The notes beneath the pieces were generated by a model, which made no database searches, was not told the origin of the DNA, and saw nothing but the letters and a program-made list of their open reading frames with translations. This document shows, piece after piece, positions 1 to 4,954 of a stretch of 11,453 nucleotides of DNA (position 1 is the first letter of the stretch; every line of letters begins with the position of its first letter). The translations under genes and the position numbers were made by a program. The DNA comes from Anaeromassilibacillus stercoravium. Its GTDB lineage: Bacteria > Bacillota > Clostridia > Oscillospirales > Acutalibacteraceae. The DNA is taken from contig DWYE01000012.1 of assembly GCA_019118845.1 (NCBI GenBank), positions 1 to 11,453 on the forward strand. Direction: 5' to 3'.

Positions 1-2
1 AT

Positions 3-470
3 ACAATTTGTATTATAAATAACGATATAAACAATTTGCAATATTTACATCCCCCGCGTGGGCTCGACCTGGTGGCCTGCAACCCTCCCTATAAGCCGGA
101 GGGGACGGGCATCAAAAATCCGCAGGAGGGCCTCTCCATCGCGCGGCACGAGGGGGCCTGCACCTTTGCAGAGATCGCGGCGGCCGCGGCGCGTCAGCTC
201 CGCTGGGGCGGGCGGTTCTGCTGCTGCCTGCGCCCGGAGCGGCTTGCCGGTGCAATGGAGGCGCTCCGGCGCGCCGGTTTGGAGCCGAAACGGTTGCGCT
301 TTGTCCAGCAGCGGCCGGACAAGGCCCCCTTTTTGTTCCTTTTGCAGGCGGCGCGCGGGGGGAACCCCGGGCTGCGTGTGGAGCCGGTCCTCTTTGTGGA
401 GGATGGGAAAGGCCACTTTTCCCAGGAGATGTTGCAGATTTATGGTTCGTATAAGGAGGGGCATGTATGA
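3..470 (+). CDS. tRNA1(Val) adenine-N6 methyltransferase (TrmN6/YabB-like), 5'-truncated
   Basis: This is the C-terminal part of a class I SAM-dependent N6-adenine methyltransferase; the start lies outside the window and the frame is open from base 3. The hallmark is the NPPY catalytic motif (bases about 105-116, preceded by DLVAC). It is followed by the ARHE motif, a GGRF strand and an RPERL...LEPKRLRFV segment, as in the TrmN6/YabB group that methylates tRNA or other RNA adenines. The SAM-binding Rossmann half (GxGxG) is missing because it would lie upstream. TTG at 36 is in frame but internal to the fold, so it is not the true start. The stop overlaps the rsmI start as ATGA, indicating translational coupling, and the methyltransferase-rsmI order is common in Firmicutes. 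The first 50 bases are extremely AT-rich (8 G/C of 50) against 35 of 50 in the next 50, yet still read in frame as plausible family sequence. The exact substrate cannot be told from this fragment. Confidence 0.85.
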   Translation, partial: TICIINNDINNLQYLHPPRGLDLVACNPPYKPEGTGIKNPQEGLSIARHEGACTFAEIAAAAARQLRWGGRFCCCLRPERLAGAMEALRRAGLEPKRLRFVQQRPDKAPFLFLLQAARGGNPGLRVEPVLFVEDGKGHFSQEMLQIYGSYKEGHV

Positions 471-1312
471 CGGGAACACTCTATGTGGTCGGCACGCCGA
501 TCGGCAACCTTTCGGATTTTTCCCCCCGCGCGGTGGAGACGCTGGAAGCCGTGGACTTCATCGCGGCGGAGGACACGCGCGTCACCCTGAAGCTGCTGAA
601 CCACTTCGGCGTCAAAAAGCCGTTGGTCAGCTACTTTGAGCACAACAAGCGCGACCATGGGGAGAAGATCTTGGCGCGCCTGGAGGCGGGGGAAAACTGC
701 GCGCTGGTGTCGGACGCAGGGATGCCCGCCATCTCCGACCCCGGCGAACTGCTGGTGGCGCAGTGTGCGGAGCGCGGGATCCCGGTGCTGGTGGTGCCCG
801 GGCCCAGCGCGGTGGTTTCCGCGCTGGCGATCTCCGGTCTTCCGACCGGGCGCTTTACCTTTGAGGGCTTTTTGAGCGTCAATAAAAAGAGCCGCCGGGA
901 CCATCTGGACGAAGTCAAGGACGAGCGCCGCACCATGATCTTTTACGAGGCGCCGCACAAGCTCTACGCCACCCTGCGCGACATGTTGGACGCCTGGGGA
1001 GACCGCCGCATCGCAATCGTGCGGGAGTTGACGAAGATTCACGAGGAGGTTATCCGAACGACCCTGTCCGAGGCGGTGCAGCGCAGCAAGGACGACCCGT
1101 TTAAAGGGGAGATTGTGCTGGTGATCGAGGGGGCAACCGCACCGGCAGCCGAAGCCTATACCTTGGAGGAGGCGGTCGCCCTTGCAAAGGAAAAGCTGGA
1201 GCAGGGCCTGGCGCCGTCCGAGGCGGCAAAGCAGGCCGCGGCGGAGAGCGGCCTGGCCAAGCGCGACATTTACCGCGCCATTTTGCACGACGGAGGCGGC
1301 GCGGATGACTGA
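467..1312 (+). CDS. rsmI: 16S rRNA (cytidine(1402)-2'-O)-methyltransferase RsmI
   Basis: RsmI uses SAM to 2'-O-methylate C1402 in the decoding centre of 16S rRNA, acting in the cytoplasm on the 30S subunit. The 281-residue length is normal for the family. Diagnostic tetrapyrrole-methylase-fold motifs appear in order: LYVVGTPIGNLSD (5-17), AEDTR (34-38), VSDAGMPAISDPG (81-93), VPGPSA (110-115), FEGFL (132-136), FYEAPHK (159-165) and RELTKIHEE (186-194). The C-terminal 60 residues are the usual variable helical RsmI tail. The start is ATG 467, with an AGGAGGGG ribosome binding site at 453-460, and it overlaps the upstream methyltransferase stop by 4 bp (ATGA). The stop overlaps the next gene by 8 bp, so the three genes are probably one transcript and translationally coupled. 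No unusual residue was seen in the motifs. Confidence 0.97.
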   Translation: MTGTLYVVGTPIGNLSDFSPRAVETLEAVDFIAAEDTRVTLKLLNHFGVKKPLVSYFEHNKRDHGEKILARLEAGENCALVSDAGMPAISDPGELLVAQCAERGIPVLVVPGPSAVVSALAISGLPTGRFTFEGFLSVNKKSRRDHLDEVKDERRTMIFYEAPHKLYATLRDMLDAWGDRRIAIVRELTKIHEEVIRTTLSEAVQRSKDDPFKGEIVLVIEGATAPAAEAYTLEEAVALAKEKLEQGLAPSEAAKQAAAESGLAKRDIYRAILHDGGGADD

Positions 1313-1751
1313 GATTGTCAAAGTGGAGGAGTCCCATAAGGCGGACTATATGGCGCTGTTCCTGCTGGCCGACCCCAGCGAGAAGATGGTGGCCAAGTAT
1401 CTCGGCCGCGGCGACGTGTATGTGCTCTTTGCGGACGGCGCCCCTGCCTGTGTTGCCGTAGTGACGGACTACGGCCCCGGCACGTGCGAGCTGAAAAATT
1501 TGGCGACGGATGAAGCGCTGCAAAACCGCGGCTATGCGGGACAAATGCTGCGGTATCTGTTTGCCGTCTGCGCGGACCGCTATAAAGCGATGTATGTCGG
1601 CACGTCGGTACAGATGATCCCCTTTTATGAGCGGTTCGGGTTTGTCCCTTCGCACCGGGTGGAGAACTTCTTCGTGGATTTTTATCCGGAACCGATCTTC
1701 GAGAACGGCGTGCAATGTGTGGATATGGAGTATTTAAAGCGGAGGCTCTAA
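1305..1751 (+). CDS. GNAT family N-acetyltransferase
   Basis: This is a 148-residue single-domain acetyltransferase of the GCN5-related (GNAT) fold, which moves an acetyl group from acetyl-CoA to an amine; the substrate is unknown. Motif A for the CoA pyrophosphate appears as QNRGYAGQML (73-82), following a beta-strand with CELKNLAT (61-68). The C-terminal MIPFYERFGF (104-113) is the usual motif B region with the conserved Tyr. The ATG at 1305 has a GGAGGC ribosome binding site at 1292-1297 inside rsmI and overlaps the rsmI end by 8 bp. Longer in-frame starts upstream lie deep within rsmI and are not credible. Because the gene shares an operon with two RNA methyltransferases, a role near translation (for example acetylation of a ribosomal or RNA-associated target) is conceivable, but nothing in the sequence demonstrates it. 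Confidence 0.92.
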   Translation: MTEIVKVEESHKADYMALFLLADPSEKMVAKYLGRGDVYVLFADGAPACVAVVTDYGPGTCELKNLATDEALQNRGYAGQMLRYLFAVCADRYKAMYVGTSVQMIPFYERFGFVPSHRVENFFVDFYPEPIFENGVQCVDMEYLKRRL

Positions 1752-2032
1752 GGGAAGGGCACAGAAGGTCAATGGTCCGTTTGAAATGCGCGGCCGCAGA
1801 CCCCTTCCTATGGGAGCTATTTACCAGCTTCAATGGGCGCTTTCCCTATGGAATAACGGAGGAACAAGGGCCGTATATTGCAGGGGGATTGCTTTGGGGA
1901 TGAAGGATGCCGTGCATTTGTAGCGGGGGTAAAGAGGTGCTTCGTTTTTCCCCTTATAATCAATTCTTGTCATATTGACAGGCGTTGCTTAAAAAAATTG
2001 GATAATTTTACAGAAAATAACTGATTTCTTCA
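1752..2032. other. Intergenic region, no convincing gene
   Basis: This stretch between the GNAT gene and the rubrerythrin promoter starts GC-rich and becomes strongly AT-rich after about 1960. A 43-codon + frame (1771-1902, encoding residues such as WELFTSFNGRF) is open, with a weak AGAAGG in front. It has no recognisable homologue and I do not call it. A poor GGGG...CCCC dyad around 1925-1957 ending in a T-rich run could be the operon terminator, but the pairing is imperfect. I see no RNA gene here. Confidence 0.5.
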
Positions 2033-2061
2033 TTGATTCCATCGGAATATCCATGTATAAT
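2033..2061 (+). promoter_or_regulatory. sigmaA-type promoter of rubrerythrin gene
   Basis: TTGATT (2033-2038) and a perfect TATAAT (2056-2061) are separated by 17 bp, within an AT-rich stretch after a GC-rich operon. The expected transcription start is near 2068, which leaves a leader of about 100 nt before the rubrerythrin ATG. No PerR-type or other operator could be assigned by eye. Confidence 0.75.
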
Positions 2062-2169
2062 AGTTGGTAAGAGATGGCAAACTATCTATGTCCCGAAGGC
2101 AGTTGCAATCAGGCCCGCGCGCGAGACGGGGCTGAAATATATTGGGTACTTAGACAGGAGGAAAAAGCA

Positions 2170-2709
2170 ATGGAATTAAAAGGAAGCAGAACCGAAGCAA
2201 ATTTGATGGCGGCATTTGCGGGGGAATCCCAGGCCCGCAATAAGTACACCTTCTATGCGTCCAAGGCCAGGAAAGAGGGCTACGAGCAGATCGCAGCTAT
2301 TTTTGAGGAGACGGCGCGCAACGAGAAGGAGCACGCGGAATTGTGGTTCAAAGCCCTGCACGACGGCGGGATCGGCACAACCCTGGAGAACCTGGAAGAC
2401 GCCGCGGCCGGCGAGAACTACGAATGGACCGAGATGTATAAGAATTTCGCGGACGTTGCGGAGGAAGAGGGCTTCACCGCCCTGGCTGCACAGATGCGTT
2501 TGGTTGCGGGCATCGAGAAGGCCCACGAGGAGCGCTACCGCAAGCTGGCACAGAACATCAAAGAGGATATTGTCTTTAAGGCCGGCGAGGAGACCATATG
2601 GGTCTGCCGCAATTGTGGCTATATCCACATTGGCAAGTCCGCCCCGGCGGTATGCCCGGCTTGTAAACATCCGCAGGCCTATTTCGAGCGCCGCGCGGTC
2701 AACTATTAA
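2170..2709 (+). CDS. rbr: Rubrerythrin
   Basis: Rubrerythrin is a cytoplasmic non-haem iron peroxidase that reduces hydrogen peroxide with electrons from rubredoxin/NAD(P)H, protecting anaerobes from oxidative stress. The 179 residues split into an N-terminal ferritin-like four-helix domain (about 1-135) and a C-terminal rubredoxin-like domain (140-179). Di-iron ligands are visible as GES (E19), the ExxH motif ETARNEKEH (E52/H55), the AEEEG stretch (98-101) and a second ExxH, EKAH (116-119). The rubredoxin-type iron site is CRNC (146-149) and CPAC (162-165). The start at 2170 is chosen because it has a GACAGGAGG ribosome binding site and matches the usual MELKGSRTE-type N-terminus. The in-frame ATG at 2074 would sit only about 7 nt after the predicted transcription start, with no ribosome binding site. 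The gene stands alone between its own promoter and terminator. Confidence 0.96.
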   Translation: MELKGSRTEANLMAAFAGESQARNKYTFYASKARKEGYEQIAAIFEETARNEKEHAELWFKALHDGGIGTTLENLEDAAAGENYEWTEMYKNFADVAEEEGFTALAAQMRLVAGIEKAHEERYRKLAQNIKEDIVFKAGEETIWVCRNCGYIHIGKSAPAVCPACKHPQAYFERRAVNY

Positions 2710-2727
2710 TGGATTGAATAAAGAAGG

Positions 2728-2761
2728 AAGCCGCCCCATGTCGTCACATGGGGCGGCTTTT
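2728..2761 (+). terminator. Intrinsic terminator after rubrerythrin
   Basis: A perfect 14-bp stem, AAGCCGCCCCATGT (2728-2741) with ACATGGGGCGGCTT (2746-2759), encloses a 4-nt CGTC loop and ends in TTTT. It lies 18 bp after the rubrerythrin stop. The A-rich left flank is short, so it may also work weakly in the other direction. Confidence 0.93.
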
Positions 2762-3004
2762 GTAATCGGAAAAATCGTGTTTCGTATGGCGCCAGACGCA
2801 TGAGGGGATAACCTGCGGAGGAAACGCCGTGGAGCGCAATGGTAGGGAGAAATCCAGAAGGCGCGCGGGGGCTTCCCCATGGGACAGGGCCAGCGCCTCT
2901 TGGACGCGGTCCAGACGGCCATGAACCGCCATTTCCCTCTATCATCATTAAAAAGGTATCAATTGGCATGAGTGTCAATTTATAGCAGCGGCTCTTTGCG
3001 TATT
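2762..3004. other. Intergenic region upstream of XRE regulator
   Basis: About 240 bp without a supported gene lie between the rubrerythrin terminator and the XRE promoter. The GC-rich half (2800-2935) has open frames on both strands. The most protein-like is a 62-codon - strand frame (2932 down to 2744), but it ends inside the terminator hairpin and its GAGGG is only 2 nt from the ATG. The AT-rich right end carries the TGTCAATT-type boxes listed separately. No RNA gene was recognised. Confidence 0.5.
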
Positions 3005-3033
3005 TTGCAAATTATAATTGACATAGATATACT
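3005..3033 (+). promoter_or_regulatory. Promoter of XRE regulator gene with candidate operator in the spacer
   Basis: TTGCAA (3005-3010) and TATACT (3028-3033) lie 17 bp apart, 27 bp upstream of the GTG start. The spacer contains AATTGACA (3016-3023). This is the inverted copy of TGTCAATT at 2973-2980, and a related TATCAATT occurs at 2957-2964. A repressor bound in the spacer would block RNA polymerase, so autoregulation by the XRE protein is a reasonable inference. Confidence 0.55.
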
Positions 3034-3060
3034 ACAATTACATCGAGGGTGTGATGTGTA

Positions 3061-3387
3061 GTGTATGATTTTGGTCTAAGGCTGAAACAGCTACGGGAAA
3101 AGCACAATTTGTCGCAATCGCAGGTGGCCAAAAGGCTGGGAATCACCAGAGCTGCAATTTCCAGTTACGAAAACAACATTTCTCTCCCTTCTGTCAATGT
3201 GCTCGCAGAGCTGGCCTTGCTGTACCGGGTCTCTACCGACTACCTGCTTGGGTTGGACAACCGTACGGCTATCGTTTTAGAGGATCTTACGCCGCGCCAA
3301 AGCGCTGTGATACAAGAAGTGATGGATACGCTTGTCACAGAATTCAAACTCTCCAATCGGGAACGATCGATTAAAAGACAAACGTAG
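3061..3387 (+). CDS. XRE family helix-turn-helix transcriptional regulator
   Basis: This is a 108-residue DNA-binding protein with an N-terminal HTH_3/Cro-C1 domain (about 4-62). The helix-turn-helix spans LSQSQVAKRLGITRAAISSYE (17-37), and the following LPSVNVLAELALLYRVSTDYLLG completes the five-helix fold. Residues 70-108 form a short, probably helical tail that may serve in dimerisation; no ligand-binding or peptidase domain is present. The start is GTG 3061, with GAGGG 11 nt upstream; ATG codons nearby are in other frames. The gene stands alone. The TGTCAATT-like boxes in its promoter suggest it regulates itself, and possibly leftward transcription too. A toxin-antitoxin or phage partner was looked for and not found next to it, only an eroded region downstream. 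Its target genes are unknown. Confidence 0.92.
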   Translation: MYDFGLRLKQLREKHNLSQSQVAKRLGITRAAISSYENNISLPSVNVLAELALLYRVSTDYLLGLDNRTAIVLEDLTPRQSAVIQEVMDTLVTEFKLSNRERSIKRQT

Positions 3388-3448
3388 ATCGATATCCCTA
3401 CGAGCCCATCGCAACCACGCGGACCACAGATCCATTGAATAAAACACA

Positions 3449-3524
3449 GAATCCGACTGGAACATTTGGAGGCACATCCCGTAAGACAGGTAGGCACCAA
3501 ATGTTTTCCTCACCAGTCGGATTC
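3449..3524. repeat. Long imperfect inverted repeat (hairpin 1)
   Basis: GAATCCGACTGG (3449-3460) and AACATTTGG (3461-3469) pair with CCAAATGTT (3497-3505) and CCAGTCGGATTC (3513-3524). This gives 21 base pairs interrupted only by a 7-nt one-sided bulge (3506-3512), with a 27-nt loop. No T-run follows on the + strand; on the - strand the sequence after it is TGTGTTTTATT. It could be a structured RNA, a small palindromic mobile remnant (MITE/REP-like) or a weak leftward terminator. Confidence 0.75.
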
Positions 3525-3531
3525 ATTCCTA

Positions 3532-3629
3532 TGCTTTTACCGGCGAGAAAGCCCCGCGCGGAAGGGCCTCGGGCGGGCGCTTATCCCCTGGGTTCATTCC
3601 AAGGCTTTCAGCGTCTACGGATAAAAGCA
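3532..3629. repeat. Second imperfect inverted repeat (hairpin 2) adjacent to hairpin 1
   Basis: TGCTTTTA (3532-3539), CCG (3540-3542) and GAAAGCC (3547-3553) pair with GGCTTTC (3603-3609), CGG (3618-3620) and TAAAAGCA (3622-3629). That is 18 bp with asymmetric internal loops and a GC-rich centre of about 50 nt. A direct repeat GGRTTCATTCC joins the two hairpins (3519-3529 and 3590-3600, 71 bp apart). Together the two hairpins occupy about 180 bp with no supported coding frame. Confidence 0.6.
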
Positions 3630-3637
3630 CAATTTAG

Positions 3638-3760
3638 TTTATCGCTGTCGATGTTTTGACGCAAGATGCGGCAAAATTTGCGGCAGAAAATTGGGAAGAA
3701 AATGTATATATAATTGATATGCGGCGGATTGTAGTCCTTTTTTTAAGAAACAATAGGTGA
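3638..3760 (+). pseudogene. Possible remnant of an Mrr-like restriction endonuclease C-terminus
   Basis: A 40-codon open stretch between TAG (3635-3637) and TGA (3758-3760) translates to FIAVDVLTQDAAKFAAEN followed by WEENVYIIDMRRIVVLFLRN. The pattern resembles the last strands and helices of the Mrr catalytic domain in type IV restriction enzymes (typically ..FxTTxxFTxDAxxFAxxN..IxLIDGxxLxxLxxxN). The usual Gly after the final Asp is Met here. No convincing start codon or ribosome binding site exists, and nothing upstream in this frame continues the homology. If the match is right, it is the tail end of a decayed gene. The resemblance is by eye only and could be coincidence. Confidence 0.3.
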
Positions 3761-3818
3761 ATTATTTTCGCCTAATTTCTGCACGCTTATACATAAAATT
3801 GTTCATAAAAATACAAGG

Positions 3819-3839
3819 AAAAGGCGCCGGGGAGGCCCT
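3819..3839 (-). terminator. Weak terminator candidate after YdcF-family gene
   Basis: On the - strand, 6 bp after the stop, AGGGCC pairs with GGC(G)CCT around a TCCCC loop, with one bulged G, and is followed by TTTTCC. The stem is short, so this is only a plausible end for the leftward transcript. Confidence 0.35.
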
Positions 3840-3845
3840 GCCGCA

Positions 3846-4619
3846 TTATTCCATCCAAGGGAATAGGAAGAATTTGGTCAGGGCAAGAAGCTCCCTGCCA
3901 TAGCTGGCGGAAAGTAGATACCACGGCGTTTTTGCAGGGAAGGCATATGCGGTGATCCCCTGCTGCTGTGCAAGTTGCAGCGCACGGAACATGTGGTACC
4001 GTTCTGTCACCAGGATACAGGTTGGGTCAAGGCCCTCCGCCTCGATGACCCTGCGGGAATTGGCAAGGTTTTCGTTTGTGTTGGTACTCTGGTCTTCCAA
4101 ATAGATGCGGCCGGAAGAAATGCCATGCTGTTCCAGGCCGCTGCGGATGGCCTCGGCTTCGGATATCCATTCCCCGTCGCCCTGCCCCCCGCTGGCGATC
4201 GCCACGGCATCCGGGTGGGAATGCAGGTATTCCGCTGCGGCGTCAATGCGCGCCTGCAACGCCGCGCTGCCCACCTTGCAGCCTAAAATAACAACCGTCC
4301 CGCTGCCGGAGGGCGAAGGCGTGGGCCACAGCATGCAGCCGGTCAAAAAAGCTGCCCAAGCGAAGCACACCGCTAAGATGCCCCAGCAGGACCGCCGCAG
4401 GACGCGCAGGAGTTTTGCATGTTTTGCCTGCTCCATACGGCTGCGCAAGGGGACATACCAAATGCCTCCGGCTATCAGGAAGAGGCTGAACAGGATTCCC
4501 CCGCCGTTCCCCACATGGAATACGCCCCAAAAAAGCGGGATGCAAAACCATATGAACAATCCTGCCCCGGCACAGAGGGCGAGGACGCTGGTGATTTTTT
4601 CTTTGTGTGTCCGTTTCAT
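3846..4619 (-). CDS. YdcF/ElyC/SanA-family (DUF218) membrane protein
   Basis: This 257-residue protein has three hydrophobic N-terminal helices (about 10-32, 40-57 and 78-97) followed by a DUF218 domain (about 107-225). Domain motifs are VVILGCKV (109-116), ASGGQGDGEWISEAEAI (142-158), LEDQSTNTNENLANS (174-188) and LVTERYHMFRA (203-213), the last carrying the conserved His. Members such as ElyC, SanA and YdcF are envelope proteins; ElyC is linked to undecaprenyl-phosphate-dependent cell-wall assembly, though the chemistry is not established. The start ATG (4617-4619) has a strong AAAGGAGG 8-9 nt upstream. The gene lies downstream of the sigma/LCP pair on the same strand but is separated from it by 320 bp and an intrinsic terminator, so it probably has its own transcript. 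Topology suggests the DUF218 domain is outside the cytoplasm. Confidence 0.9.
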   Translation of the reverse strand: MKRTHKEKITSVLALCAGAGLFIWFCIPLFWGVFHVGNGGGILFSLFLIAGGIWYVPLRSRMEQAKHAKLLRVLRRSCWGILAVCFAWAAFLTGCMLWPTPSPSGSGTVVILGCKVGSAALQARIDAAAEYLHSHPDAVAIASGGQGDGEWISEAEAIRSGLEQHGISSGRIYLEDQSTNTNENLANSRRVIEAEGLDPTCILVTERYHMFRALQLAQQQGITAYAFPAKTPWYLLSASYGRELLALTKFFLFPWME

Positions 4620-4642
4620 ATGGGAAACCTCCTTTGATCGAA

Positions 4643-4671
4643 AAAGCCGCTGGGATTATCCCGGCGGCTTT
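4643..4671 (-). terminator. Intrinsic terminator (leftward) between LCP gene and YdcF gene
   Basis: AAAGCCGC (4643-4650) pairs with GCGGCTTT (4664-4671), and GGGA with TCCC, around a 3-nt loop. Read on the - strand, the hairpin is followed by a TTTTTC run. It should stop transcription arriving from the sigma/LCP operon before the YdcF gene. Confidence 0.75.
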
Positions 4672-4672
4672 C

Positions 4673-4681
4673 ATTATAGCA
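4673..4681 (-). promoter_or_regulatory. Candidate extended -10 promoter for YdcF gene
   Basis: The - strand reads TGCTATAAT, an extended -10 element with a perfect TATAAT (4678 down to 4673). No -35 resembling TTGACA is present at 16-18 bp. Transcription would start near 4666, inside the first arm of the terminator hairpin, so its own RNA would lack the full stem. Confidence 0.4.
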
Positions 4682-4771
4682 TTTTTTGATAGGACGCGGC
4701 CCTTTTTAAAGCAACGCTGTCCAGGTGGCCTGTGTTTTAAAGGGAATAGGCACCTATTGCACAGCGGTTTA

Positions 4772-4826
4772 GAGGCTCCGGTTGCATACAAAGGAAGAGC
4801 CTCGTTTGGATGCCGCCTTTGTGTAT
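4772..4826. repeat. Two mutually exclusive hairpins downstream of LCP gene
   Basis: GCATACAAAGG (4784-4794) is a perfect 11-bp inverted match to CCTTTGTATGC (4816-4826). An overlapping pair, GAGGCTC (4772-4778) with GAGCCTC (4797-4803), would form an alternative 7-bp stem, and the two cannot form together. Neither is followed by a clear T-run. The function is unknown. Confidence 0.55.
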
Positions 4827-4930
4827 GCTGGCCCTATCCGATTGTGGCGCCGCACCGGTGTGGGGAACCTCTTCCGGCATGTGGCGATTGCCGTAAAAAA
4901 GATGCGGGTTTCTATATGGCGTCCCAAGCG

Positions 4931-4954
4931 GCAGAGGGTTTATAACCCCTCTGC
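4931..4954 (-). repeat. Hairpin spanning the stop codon of the LCP gene
   Basis: GCAGAGGG (4931-4938) and CCCTCTGC (4947-4954) form a perfect 8-bp stem whose loop contains the TAA stop of the 929-residue protein. There is no T-run on the - strand, so it may protect the mRNA 3' end or act in factor-dependent termination rather than being an intrinsic terminator. Confidence 0.55.

Noticed and set aside
440..1321. Long - strand frame opposite rsmI
   Set aside because: It is a shadow of rsmI; the + strand has all RsmI motifs and a ribosome binding site, and the - translation is Arg/His/Gln-rich without any motif.
1771..1902. 43-codon + frame after the GNAT gene
   Set aside because: Only a weak AGAAGG precedes it and the translation matches nothing I recognise; chance is a sufficient explanation.
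2074..2169. 32-codon N-terminal extension of rubrerythrin from ATG 2074
   Set aside because: It has no ribosome binding site, lies about 7 nt from the predicted transcription start and does not match the family N-terminus.
2744..2932. 62-codon - strand frame between rubrerythrin and the XRE gene
   Set aside because: High third-position GC and a helical look are tempting, but its GAGGG is only 2 nt from the ATG, it ends inside the terminator hairpin and it has no recognisable homologue.
3584..3602. tRNA-like T-arm, GGGTTCATTCC
   Set aside because: The flanking stem has a mismatch and the loop and acceptor geometry do not fit; no D-arm or anticodon arm is present.
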